NCBI GenBank assembly: GCA_015478945.1
Contig: JABUQX010099277.1
Location: forward strand, 5,001-22,500
Length of the DNA: 17,500 bases
From: Trachelipus rathkii
Lineage: Eukaryota > Arthropoda > Malacostraca > Isopoda > Trachelipodidae
Direction: 5' to 3'
In this document: piece by piece, positions 1 through 8,832 of the stretch
Position numbering within the stretch: position 1 is the first letter of the stretch
Layout of the letters: every line of letters begins with the position of its first letter
Made by a program: the position numbers and the translations under genes
Notes under the pieces: generated by a model
The model's input: the letters and a program-made list of their open reading frames with translations, nothing else
What the model was told of the DNA's origin: nothing
The model's database searches: none

Positions 1-450
1 TATATATATATATATATATATATAGCCTTAACAGCAATATGGACCAACCATTAGCCAGCAGCAGCAGTATGTAGCCCAGTAGCCAGCAGCTTAGCCAGCG
101 CCAGCTAACCTGCTCTTCGCTGCTTCAACTGCTTCTTCTTCCAACAACAACCCATAGCCAGCATATGTAATAGCCAGCAGCAATAACAATAGCTCTTGCT
201 GTACATATATATGTATATATATTTATAGATAAACTATAAAATCATTAGCCTGGTTATACGGGTATATTCCAGCCAGCCAACCAGCCAGCCAGCCAACCAC
301 ATCGAGAAAACTTAGCCAGCCAGCCAGCAGCATATATGCATGTATGTATATAACATATGTATAATATATATATATCAGTAACGACTTTGGGGGGTAGGCA
401 GGTAGGCAACGCTACTTGCCTTAGTGAGCCCAAAAATATTAAAAAAGTCA

Positions 451-455
<5 letters not shown>
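1..455. repeat. AGC/CCAG-rich cryptic repeat island after a TA tract
   Basis: After 24 bases of pure TA, the stretch is dominated by short recurring words (agc, gccagc, ccagcc, ccaacc). A (CCAGCCAA)-like tract lies at about 272-298. An open frame on the minus strand here encodes Gly-Trp-Leu-Ala repeats and is only the translation of that microsatellite. I see no gene. Confidence 0.7.
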
Positions 456-525
<70 letters not shown>

Positions 526-575
526 TATATGCTTAGTAACCAACAATATATATGTATATATATATAATGATTTCG
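456..575. repeat. (TA)n microsatellite
   Basis: Nearly uninterrupted TA with one actatat break around 487-490, then a degenerate TA tail with a short unique insert (gcttagtaaccaacaa). Confidence 0.9.
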
Positions 576-1235
576 TTCGAAGTCTAGCTTTAAGATGCCA
601 GCATCAATTTCTACTCGATTTCTTTTTTAATAGTAGCGATCGGTGTTAATTTCTCGGAGTCAAAAAAATAGTTCCTTATTCTCTAGGGCAAGGTAACTTT
701 GGATGTGCATGACGAGTCAGTATCAGTCATTTTTATTAAATAATCCCTATTTAAAATGCATTAAGCAAGAGAAATAATAATAATATTATTAATAACATAG
801 TATAATAATTAACTAATTAATAATTATTTTATGCTAATCTGATCATCTCTTATATCTGACTTATTTGATTTTATACATAATTCATTGAATAATTATTGAC
901 TCAACGTTAGAGTCGCTGAAAACGTTTGACTCAAATTCGGCTACGATAATATAGATTGCTCTGCCTCAGAAAAGATCGGTTGCAATATTTTTCGCTATTA
1001 AATAAAGATTGTGCGTACAGTTCTATTTGATAATAATACGCTTTCATATTATTTTTCTGATTTTTGTATTGTTTTTAAAATAAAAATTGAGCTGTTAGTT
1101 TTGTGAATACGGGAATATTGTATTCTACGACTTAAGTTTATTTAAAATTACTAAATTTTTTTTCGAGTGTTGTAAGCCTATTGAATCAAATGTTAGAAAA
1201 TGTGCAATATGAAACTATTCCTTCTCTTGCATTGA
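576..1235. other. AT-rich unique sequence, no gene seen
   Basis: No open frame above chance, no recognisable domain, no repeat period. It contains short AT runs (ataataataatattattaata near 775-795). It could be old transposon or intergenic DNA, but nothing identifies it. Confidence 0.5.
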
Positions 1236-1280
1236 TATATATATATATAATATATATATATATATATACACCTTTCTATA

Positions 1281-1320
<40 letters not shown>
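1236..1320. repeat. (TA)n microsatellite, interrupted
   Basis: Two pure TA runs separated by cacctttctataatataaa. The open frame running through it is Ile-Tyr repeat translation. It is followed by a short (CTG)n at about 1378-1393. Confidence 0.85.
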
Positions 1321-1580
1321 TGCTGCTATATCTCTCACTGCTGTAACTATAGTGAGTGGTGTGTTTGTTCGACGCCTCTGCTGCTGCTGCTGCTCATATT
1401 TATATATATATAAAAGTTATAACGGAGACAATTTAATACTACAAATTGTTAAATGTATTGTATATGAAACGAAAGTTTAAATAAAAAAAAAAAGCATTTT
1501 AAGGTGCGAAAAATTGAAATTAAAATGGAATTTAAAATTTATTTTGTCAATTTTGAAACGGACTACTTTGTCATTATAAA

Positions 1581-2130
1581 ATGAATTATTATTCTGTCTT
1601 AGATAATATTACTACTCAAATAAATACTCGATTCTCCAATATGTCAGCTTTAAAATTTCTCGAACTTGCAGATTCCAGTCAGTTTGCAAAATTTCAAAAA
1701 ATATTTACCAACGATTCTCTGAAGTCGTTAATGGTCACTCACGGAAACTATTTTAATCAAAATATTCTTCGAAACGAGTTGTATATAGTCTATATGAAGA
1801 AAACAGCAAACTTTTTTGTGATAAAGATGTAGAATCTATTTTGAAAAATATTGCGGAAAATGACTCACTAAAACAAACTTTTAGATTTTTTAGTCTCATT
1901 GGTACCATTCCAGCAACTACAGCCTCAGTAGAAAGAAGTTTTCATGCTTAAATCGCATTAAAAGCTGCTCTCAAAATACCATAGGACAGGAACGCCTGTC
2001 ATTCTTGTCTTTACTTTCAATAGAAAAAGAGCTTTTAACAAAGCTATCAAGTGACTAATCATGGCATGAAAAAATAATAGAAAGATTTGCTGCAAGAAAG
2101 AAAGGAAAATTGATCTTCTTTTTAAATAAT
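1581..2130 (+). pseudogene. hAT-family transposase, C-terminal remnant (ZMYM1-like type)
   Basis: What is left is the last part of a hAT transposase, the region holding the C-terminal dimerisation segment used for transposase assembly. The first frame, from ATG 1581 to about 1785, begins with a segment of the type seen in ZMYM1-like hAT proteins (YYSVLDNITTQINTRFS). The frame then changes near 1787 and reads on to the diagnostic TTASVERSF at about 1917-1942. A missing T in the T-run near 1940 breaks the frame again; the next frame gives IGQERLSFLSLLSIEKELL, then a stop, then a segment ending FAARKKGKL. The N-terminal zinc fingers and most of the RNase-H-like catalytic core are absent, so the gene is 5'-truncated. 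Domain order and the SVERSF signature are clear; subfamily assignment is inference. Confidence 0.82.
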
Positions 2131-2139
2131 TTTGAAAGT

Positions 2140-2406
2140 AATATGTATATATATATATATATATATATACTTTATATATATAACATATCTTTTATGAACA
2201 TAATAACTTATATATATATATAAATATATATATATATATTTATATATATATATATATATATCATAACTAATAATATTAAATAACAACAATAACCTTGTAT
2301 ATATATCAAAACTTGCTCTGTAAAGCTATAATATATGTATATATATATCATATATATATACTTCTTTATATAAAAATAACAATATATGTATAACTATATA
2401 TATCAT

Positions 2407-2446
<40 letters not shown>
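2140..2446. repeat. TA-rich tract inside the hAT remnant
   Basis: TA runs with short non-TA patches lie between the end of the transposase remnant and its likely 3' terminal repeat. This is probably an expanded microsatellite in the 3' part of the hAT element. I see nothing coding. Confidence 0.75.
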
Positions 2447-2451
<5 letters not shown>

Positions 2452-2488
2452 ATTTGCCTACTCAAAAATTGACTACGAGCCGCCACTG
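2447..2488. repeat. hAT terminal inverted repeat, right end
   Basis: A 42-bp unique block ends GAGCCGCCACTG and is followed at once by TA repeats. On the minus strand it starts CAGTGGCGGCTCGTAG, a form I associate with the ends of ZMYM1-like hAT elements. It lies about 320 bp downstream of the transposase remnant in the orientation expected for its right end. No matching left end is visible upstream. The 8-bp target duplication cannot be seen because the flank is pure TA. Confidence 0.72.
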
Positions 2489-2520
2489 ATATATATATAT
2501 ATATATATATAGCATAATAT

Positions 2521-2625
2521 AACAACCAGCGCCAGCTACCAGTAGCCAGCTAACCAATAGCATAGCCAGCAACAGCACCAGCCTACGCTATATGCATAGT
2601 ATATATATCATACTCCCACTCTATC
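2521..2625. repeat. AGC/CCAG-rich cryptic island
   Basis: Built of the same words as the island at the window start (gccagc, ccagctacc, agccagc), bounded by TA on both sides. I see no gene. Confidence 0.65.
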
Positions 2626-2639
2626 TATGCTGCTGATTT

Positions 2640-2676
2640 TTGATTTTACCTCAGGTTGACCACGAGGCCGCCACTG
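2640..2676. repeat. Second, diverged hAT-type terminal repeat
   Basis: About 37 bp similar to the 2447-2488 repeat: it begins ttgattt, has a central gttgaccacgagg where the first has attgactacgag, and ends with the same GCCGCCACTGATATATAT. Same orientation as the first. No transposase sequence is attached, so this is either a non-autonomous relative or the end of a second, otherwise lost element. Confidence 0.62.
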
Positions 2677-2680
2677 ATAT

Positions 2681-2685
2681 ATATT

Positions 2686-2737
<52 letters not shown>

Positions 2738-2880
2738 TGCTCATATAAATAACCTTATATATATATGTATATATAACCAACAACTAATAACAGTAATATT
2801 AACATATATATGTATATATAACAACTTACCCTATATCTTATATATATATACATATAACATATATATATATATATATACTT

Positions 2881-2911
<31 letters not shown>

Positions 2912-2990
2912 ACAGCATATATATGTATGTATGTATAGTATAATAACATATATATGTATATATAATATATATATATATATATTAATAATA
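2681..2990. repeat. TA-rich microsatellite with TATG/TATA variants
   Basis: Mostly TA with intermittent aac, tatgtatg and tataataac interruptions. Open frames on both strands here are Tyr-Ile repeats and are not genes. Confidence 0.85.
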
Positions 2991-3080
2991 TATATAGCCA
3001 ATAATATTTCAGCATGCTAATAGCAGCCAACAACAGCCAATGGCCAACCAGCCAGCTCCAGTAGCTATATGCAATGTGTA
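2991..3080. repeat. AGCC/CCAA cryptic island
   Basis: Third occurrence of an AGCC/CCAA word island (agccaataatatttcagcat, then gccaacaacagccaatggcc) between TA tracts. I see no gene. Confidence 0.55.
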
Positions 3081-3276
3081 GTGGCATATGTATAGTATAT
3101 AGCCAATAATAGCAATAATAGCCATATATCAATATATATATATATCACTGTAATATATATGTAATATACTTATGTATATGTAATAGCATATTCAACAAAT
3201 AATAATAATAGCAGCAGTAACGTCTCTATAACACAACACTTTTATACAAATTATTTAAAAATATATATATAAAATA

Positions 3277-3600
3277 ATGACTGTTGGTAAGGTAGATCTT
3301 GTCAGACAAGTCTTTGTTAAATTCCTTAAAATAAATACTTTTAGGAAGGCTTTAAAAGGAAAAAAAAAAAAAGTTGAAGAAAAAAAGAGAAAGAAAAATA
3401 GATATGAAATGAAAGTGAAAATTATTCATAATATTTTAAAAGGTAAAATTATTCTGCATAAAAATTTAATTGTTCTCTCAGATTTTCACTTAGCTTGCAC
3501 ACCATTTATATATACACTCCTTATATATATATATATAGCAACGCATATATATAACAACGCTGCTAACTTATATAGCTGTATACCTTGTAACATATGCTAA
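3277..3600 (+). CDS. Unrecognised Lys-rich open frame, possibly not a gene
   Basis: ATG-initiated frame of 107 codons. Residues 1-30 are mixed; residues 27-50 are strongly basic because the DNA is an A-rich tract (lysine and glutamate runs); residues 51-78 are mixed; the remainder is translated TA microsatellite (Tyr-Ile repeats). I recognise no domain. The A-tract and TA tail make a chance frame more likely than a gene. It could also be a fragment of an unidentified transposon protein. No promoter or splice context supports it. Confidence 0.15.
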   Translation: MTVGKVDLVRQVFVKFLKINTFRKALKGKKKKVEEKKRKKNRYEMKVKIIHNILKGKIILHKNLIVLSDFHLACTPFIYTLLIYIYIATHIYNNAANLYSCIPCNIC

Positions 3601-3663
3601 TAACGCTTATATATAGTATAACCATAATATATATATATATATAACTGTAGCAACCTTATATAT

Positions 3664-3782
3664 ATGGCTGCTGCTTGCGCGCGCTGCTGCTTCCTAACTA
3701 ACAGCAGCAGCCAGCGCGCCAGCCCAGCCAGCCGCGCCCGCTGCTGCTGCGCCTTAGCCCAGCAGCAGCCAGCAGCCAACCA
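3664..3782. repeat. GC-rich CTG/CAG and GCGC cryptic island
   Basis: A strongly GC-rich 120-bp patch in TA DNA: CTGCTGCTTGCGCGCGCTG, then CAGCAGCAGCCAGCGCGCCA, then CCGCGCCCGCTGCTGCTG. The two halves are roughly complementary (GCTGCTG... versus ...CAGCAGC) and could fold. The minus-strand frame through it is repeat translation. Confidence 0.65.
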
Positions 3783-3936
3783 TATGTATATGTAATAATA
3801 TACATATATATATATATATAATATATATATATATGTAACAACAATAATAACAATAATAATAGTAATATAATATATATATAATAACTGTAATATAATATAT
3901 ATATATATTCTTTGCTATATATATATATATATTTAC

Positions 3937-3967
<31 letters not shown>

Positions 3968-3975
3968 ATAGTAAT

Positions 3976-4023
<48 letters not shown>

Positions 4024-4075
4024 TATATAATAATAATAATATATATAATATATATATAATAATATATATATATGA
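3783..4075. repeat. TA/TAA microsatellite tract
   Basis: Alternating TA runs and (AATAATA)n patches up to about 4075. No coding signal. Confidence 0.9.
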
Positions 4076-4119
4076 AATGTGTTAATATCTTATATGTATC
4101 TTATAATAGCATAGTATAT

Positions 4120-4432
4120 ATAAATCTGAATGTGATAGTTGAAGTAAGAAGAATCGATATATTTAGAAACGAGGATATAGGAGAGGAGTTGGGAATAATA
4201 AAAATATTGATGTTTATAGAAATGGGTTAACTGAGTTGATTTGAACATGTATAGAAAATGAATAATGACCGATGAGCAAAAAGGTACTATGAATGGAGAC
4301 CAATGGAAGAGAGAGGGGTGGGGAGATATCGTAAAGAAAACGATTGAGAGGAGAGGAGGAAACATTGATGAGATGGAAAAGGCAAAATTGTGTGAGTATA
4401 GACAACGATTTAGAGCTTCGTCGAGAGACTGA
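4120..4432 (+). pseudogene. LINE (non-LTR retrotransposon) ORF2 C-terminal remnant
   Basis: The frame starting at 4141 reads RRIDIFRNEDIGEELGII, then FEHV, KMNNDR, AKRYYEWRP and GVGRYRK. This order matches the C-terminal tail of many LINE reverse transcriptases (typically RN..I...LGI ... WFGHV.RM.DDR..KR..EW.P.G.R..GRPRKRW). In-frame stops at 4228, 4237, 4252 and 4273 interrupt it; those at 4237 and 4273 lie where the family usually has Trp, so TGG to TGA changes are likely. A frame change near 4335 is followed by LCEYRQRFRASSRD, resembling the usual last helix. The end is followed by about 35 bp of unique sequence and then (TA)n, perhaps the original tail. The clade is not assignable from this piece. 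Confidence 0.6.
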
Positions 4433-4464
4433 TAACCTTTAACTGTACTTACTTCTTAGCATAA

Positions 4465-4467
4465 GCT

Positions 4468-4520
<53 letters not shown>
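4465..4520. repeat. (TA)n microsatellite at the 3' end of PLE copy A
   Basis: Uninterrupted TA for about 50 bp, directly abutting the outer end of PLE copy A (aaagcccttgtggtgggtac). Confidence 0.92.
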
Positions 4521-4524
<4 letters not shown>

Positions 4525-6253
4525 CCCTTGTGGTGGGTACTTAATGAAAAAAGCAAATTACATCAACCAGTTGTTTAATCACTAAAAAAACACAAGAATT
4601 TTTTTTTCCTTTTTAAAATATCAAAAGTTTAAAACTTTACTACATCAAAATTCTCCCTTTCACTATTACAGAAAATAACTCATCTAGACTGAGGGGTCAC
4701 TAGCTTTCGCCTCTATGGTGGGAGGCCTCTTCAGGTGAAAACTTAGCCAGGAACAAAGAAAAATAATGACAGGAGACTGATTATAGATTTTGCGATTGGT
4801 TGGTTGAAATTATCTTTTTGTAAAAGCTGGTGTTTCTCATTAAATTGTTTTGTATTGTGTCTACTTTCACCTAACCCTTTTGTTTATTAAAGTTTTTCCA
4901 ATATAAAATGCAGAAGGTCTCAACTTGTTTTTTCAAATTGACATTTGAAGTATTGAGAATTTGGCTTGTATTGTTTGCATCAATGATATGATTGCAATTT
5001 GCTCTGTGTTTAGTTAGGGTAGAATTTAAATTATCGATAGTCATATCATACTTATGCTGGTAAATGAGTCTTGTAAGGTCATTGGTTTCACCATAATATA
5101 CCAAATCATAGTCTCGGCGGGGAACACGATAAACACATTCTATAATATCGGAGTTTTTACCTTTCTGGGGGAGCAAAACATTTTTTAAAGGAAGATGTAT
5201 TAGACTGGGTAAGATGGATATTTTATGTAGTATATTTCCTAGTGATCCTAAAGGAATCTGAGGGACTGCCAGATATGACACTGTGGGGGGGGGGGTTTGG
5301 AACGGTAGTTGAATTATAAAATTTACACTTGGCTTTATTTAGAGCACGGATTATAATATGGTGAGGGTAAAGTAAATTAGTGAAAGTTGAGAAAAGAAAA
5401 TTAATTTCTATGTTTAGAAATGAAGGGGAGCAAATTCGTAATGCACGAAGAAATAAAGAAGAGAGAGAGTAGCTAGTTTGGTGTAGGAGGGGTGAGAAGA
5501 AAACCAGTGTGTTTAGTTAGGTGAAGAAGTAGGTTTTCTATAGATGGAAAAAAATAAACGAGATGTATGCCATGATATTAAAGTGTCCAGGAAAGGGAGT
5601 GTGCTATTTTGTGAGTATTCTATAGTGAATTGAATATTATTATCTATATTGCTTATGTGATTTAAAATATCAAAACGGTTTATATGTAGCAGAATGGCTG
5701 CAAATACGTTATCTACATATCTGCACCATATTGTGTGTGTAAGAAGGGGATGAGGGAGGATGAAATAATACTCTATAAGCCACATAAATAAATTGCTAAG
5801 GAATGGGGGAAAGGGGGGGAACCCATATGCCAAGACTTGATTTTTGTTTGAAATATTGAGAATTGAAATGAAAGTAATTTATGTTCTAAGGTAAGGAGTA
5901 TTAACTGTTTAAGAAAGATGAAGGGATATGGAAGGACAATGTTGTTTTCAATTATATAGCGTTCTAGGAGAGAGAGAGAGTTAAAGGGACAAGACGGAGG
6001 TAAACAAGGATTTTACGTCAAAACTAACTAATTTGTGAGAAAAAGGATTGATATGGTTGATTTTATGTATGAAATCTTCAGTGTTCTTAATATGGGAGGG
6101 GGGAAATTGTACCTACTAGTGTTTTTAATTGATTGGAGATCCATTTTGAAAGTTTATATGTTGGACTATTGATATTGGAGATGATGTTGCGGGGCGGAGG
6201 GTATCAAAGTTGATACGAAGAAACATCAAAACCTATAAATCTGATCCCTTTCC
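4521..6253 (-). pseudogene. Penelope-like retroelement copy A (RT + GIY-YIG), 5'-truncated
   Basis: PLEs encode one protein with a telomerase-related reverse transcriptase and, in this type, a C-terminal GIY-YIG nuclease; the two domains are thought to act in target-primed copying. Reading leftwards from 6253: a PTYKLSKWISNQLKT block just before motif A; motif A SFDVKSLFTSV near 6000-6040; a motif B-like GSP region near 5800-5830; YVDN at about 5709-5720, so the second catalytic Asp is Asn; PFLDTL; then the linker. The nuclease frame (4871-5281) shows CVY, VYYGETN and NHIIDANN; the usual catalytic Arg, four residues before QH.K, is Leu. A run of 11 G near 5285 shifts the frame. The N-terminal 250 or so codons are missing. 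Copy A is therefore inactive. The 3' untranslated part runs to 4521, where TA begins. Confidence 0.88.
4697..4738 (-). ncRNA. Hammerhead ribozyme motif (type I, minimal stem III) in PLE copy A
   Basis: Read on the minus strand: stem I 5' strand UCAC (4738-4735), core CUGAAGA (4734-4728, fits CUGANGA), stem II GCCUC/GAGGC around a CCACCAUA loop, core GAAA (4708-4705), a minimal stem III in which A pairs U across GC, then UA with predicted cleavage between 4701 and 4700, and stem I 3' strand GUGA (4700-4697), fully complementary to UCAC. One extra G between CUGAAGA and stem II must bulge or shift register. Hammerheads with very short stem III are known from PLE terminal regions, which supports the call. 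Activity is not shown. Confidence 0.72.
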
Positions 6254-8420
6254 ATATATATATACAGGTTTTCTTTGAATCATAGGGCTAGCAATGTACA
6301 AGCCGAAATCGAATCTGCTTTCAAAAGATGCAATTATCTATTTAGACAGTTTCAAATCGCTTGGTATTTGGAATACCCTGATTCACTGCTGCAATTTACT
6401 GAACTCATCGATTTTGCACACTTAAAAAAGCAACGTATAGTAAACCAGAAAAGATATCAGCTTAACAGAAAGTTTGAATCTCTCTATAACAATAGCTCGT
6501 GGACTAAAAATTCCCACCCTGATATTATTATTAATCAATCAGACTATAACTTGAACCAGGAAGAAAAAGCTCTACTGGGTTATGGGTTGTCGTTTGCTCT
6601 ACAATACAATGAACCTATCAATAATTTCTTCATAGACTTCGACGGATGGGCAAAAATAGATGCTGACACCACTTGTAATTATGAATTCCTAAAAGGTTTG
6701 TTGGTTTCATCTGTTAATCACAATACTAAAATCCGTAAGTTTCCCAAAAAGTTCTTTCTTCACTTAAAAACAGTAACAATATTATAGTAAGTAGAGCGGA
6801 CAAAGGTAATAATATAGTAGTGTTAAATAAAACCAAATATTTAGACAAATCTAACAATTTATTAAACGATCAAAATACGTATATCACCCTAACAAAAAAC
6901 CCTTTGAAGAACACGCAGTTCACTTTCAACAAATCTCTTTGAACTATTTTAACACCATATCCTAATTTACTCAATTCTTTGAATGCTTACATTCCTTCCC
7001 TTTCTCAGTTTTACGGAATCCCCAAATTTCATAAACCCAATACTACCCTCTGCCCCCCATCATCTCTACTATCAATGGTCCGACATAAAAATTTTCAAAA
7101 TGGATCTCCAATCAATTAAAAACACTATTAGGTACAATTTCCCCCTCCCATATTAAGAACACTGAAGATTTCATACATAAAATCAACCATATCAATATTT
7201 CTATTCTCAAATTAGTTAGTTTTGACATAAAATCCTTGTTTACCTCCGTCCCTGTCCCTTTAACTATCTCTCCCATAGAACGTTATATTGAAAACAACAT
7301 TATCCTTCCATATCCCTTCATCTTTCTTAAACAGTTAATACTCCTTACCTTAGAACACAACTATTTTCATTTCAATTCTCAATATTTCAAAGAAACAGAA
7401 AGCATGGGCTCCCCTCTTTCCCCATCCTTAGCAGTTTATTTATGGAGCTAATAGAGTATTATTTCATCCTCCCTCATCCCCTTCTCACACACACAACATG
7501 GAGCAGATATGTAGATGACGTATTTGCAGCCATTTCCCTAGATATAAACCCTCTTGACATTTTAAATCACATAAACAATATAGACAATAATATTCAATTC
7601 ATTAGAGAACACTCACAAAATAACACACTCCCTTTCCTGGACACTTTAACATTATGGCACACATCTTATTTACTTTTTTTCATCTATAGAAAATCTACTT
7701 CTTCACCTAAATACACACACTGGTTTTCTTCTCATCCTTCCTACACTAAACTAGCTACTCTCTTTCTCTCTTCTTTATTTCTTCGTTCATTACGAATTTG
7801 CTCCCCTTCATTTCTAAACATAGAAATTAATTTTCTTTTCTCAACTTTCACTAATTTACTTTACCCTCACCATATTATAGTCCGTGCTCTGAAAAAAGCC
7901 AAGCATAAATTTTATAATTCAACGACCGTTCCAAACCCCTCCTCTACAATATCATATCTGGCAGTCCCTCAGTTTCCTTTAGGAACACTAAGAAATATAC
8001 TACCTAAAAATATCCATCTTACCCAGTCTAATACAAATCGTTTAAAAAATGTTTTGCTCCCCCAGAAAGTTAAAACTCCAACATTATAGCATGTGTTTCT
8101 CGTGTTCCCTGCCGAGACTATGATTTGGTATATTATGGTGAAACCAATGACCTTACAAGACGCATTTGCCAGCATAAGTATGATATGAATATCGATAATT
8201 TAAATTCTGCCTTAACTACACTCAGAGAAAATTGCAATCATATCATTGATGTGAACAATACAAGACAGACTCTCAATACTTCAGATGTTAATTTGAAAAA
8301 ACAAGTTGAGCCCTTCTGCATTTTAAATTGGAAAAACTTTAATATGATTGATATGGTTGATTTTAGAAAACAATTTGATGAGAAACACCAGCTTTTACAA
8401 AAAGATAATATCAACTAACC
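6245..8420 (+). pseudogene. Penelope-like retroelement copy B coding region, multiple frame breaks
   Basis: More complete copy of the same PLE. The frame is open from 6245; the first part contains LNQEEKALLGYGLSFAL, typical of the domain before the PLE RT. Frame change near 6778, then SRADKGNNIVVLN (RT1-like ADKGN motif), stop TGA at 6940, FYGIPKFHKPN, frame change near 7055, IISTINGPT then TAA at 7086, motif A SFDIKSLFTSVP, motif B SMGSPLSPSLA (to 7451), frame change, YVDD at 7508-7519 with both catalytic Asp, PFLDTL, and the linker to 8089. A lost A near 8070 shifts into the nuclease: CVSRVPCRDYD (usual Tyr is Ser), VYYGETN, TRRICQHK with Arg in the expected catalytic place, and NHIIDVNN. 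The true start is not determined. Some breaks are single bases in homopolymers and could be sequencing errors. Confidence 0.88.
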
Positions 8421-8678
8421 AATCGCAAAATCCATATTCAGTCTCCTGTCATTATTTTTCTGTTTGTTCCTGGCTAAGTTTTCACATAAAGAGGCCTCCC
8501 ACCACAGAGGCGAAAGCTAGTGACCCCTCACTCTAGATGAATTGTTTTCTGTAATAGTGCAAGGGAGAATTTTGATGTAGTAAAATTTTGAACTTTTGAT
8601 ATTTTAAAAATGGAAAAAAAATTCTTGTGTTTTTTAGTGATTAAACAACTGGTTGATAGGTACCCACCACAAGGGCTT
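6265..8678 (+). mobile_element. PLE copy B, element extent
   Basis: The left edge is set by a short TA run (6254-6264) that separates it from copy A, and the right edge by the motif gtacccaccacaagggctt immediately before TA repeats. The 3' untranslated region after 8420 matches copy A throughout. The usual PLE 5' pseudo-LTR is absent, so this copy too is 5'-incomplete, or the copy A arm stands in its place. Confidence 0.75.
8482..8523 (+). ncRNA. Decayed hammerhead motif in PLE copy B
   Basis: Same layout as in copy A: stem I TCAC (8482-8485) and GTGA (8520-8523), stem II GCCTC/GAGGC, GAAA-GC-T-A with the predicted site after 8519. The CUGA core is changed to AUAA (8486-8489), which removes invariant core bases, so cleavage is not expected. 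Confidence 0.6.
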
Positions 8679-8820
8679 ATATATATATATAGATATACTT
8701 AAAGAAGGTTCATTTCTTAAATTTTGAATATATATATATATATATATAATATATATCTTATATATAACATAAATTAATATACTACTGCTTAACATATATA
8801 TATATATATATATATATCCC
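8679..8820. repeat. TA tracts at the 3' end of PLE copy B
   Basis: TA runs separated by short patches (gatatacttaaagaaggttcatttctt, then cataaattaatatactactgc). No coding signal. Confidence 0.85.
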
Positions 8821-8832
8821 TGATGTATTTTC

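Larger units (their letters stand above)
4521..8678. repeat. Large imperfect inverted repeat formed by two PLE copies
   Basis: Arms of about 1.65 kb, roughly 4521-6210 and 7040-8678, are the same PLE sequence in opposite orientation. They match from the shared outer end (aagcccttgtggtgggtac) through the 3' untranslated region, nuclease, linker and reverse transcriptase up to the segment before RT motif A. The 830 bp between the arms is mainly the N-terminal part of copy B, which copy A lacks. Confidence 0.85.

Noticed and set aside
254..451. Minus-strand frame with Gly-Trp-Leu-Ala repeats
   Set aside because: It encodes only the (CCAGCCAA)-type microsatellite and has no other content.
2640..3132. 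Open frames on both strands rich in Tyr-Ile
   Set aside because: They are direct translations of TA microsatellites; the same applies near 1181-1320, 9194-9484, 10342-10575 and 17041-17265.
4214..4405. Minus-strand open frames opposite the LINE remnant
   Set aside because: They are antisense to the LINE C-terminal motifs, which explain the sequence better.
7969..8175. Minus-strand frame across the PLE copy B linker
   Set aside because: It is antisense to the linker and GIY-YIG region and has no motif of its own.
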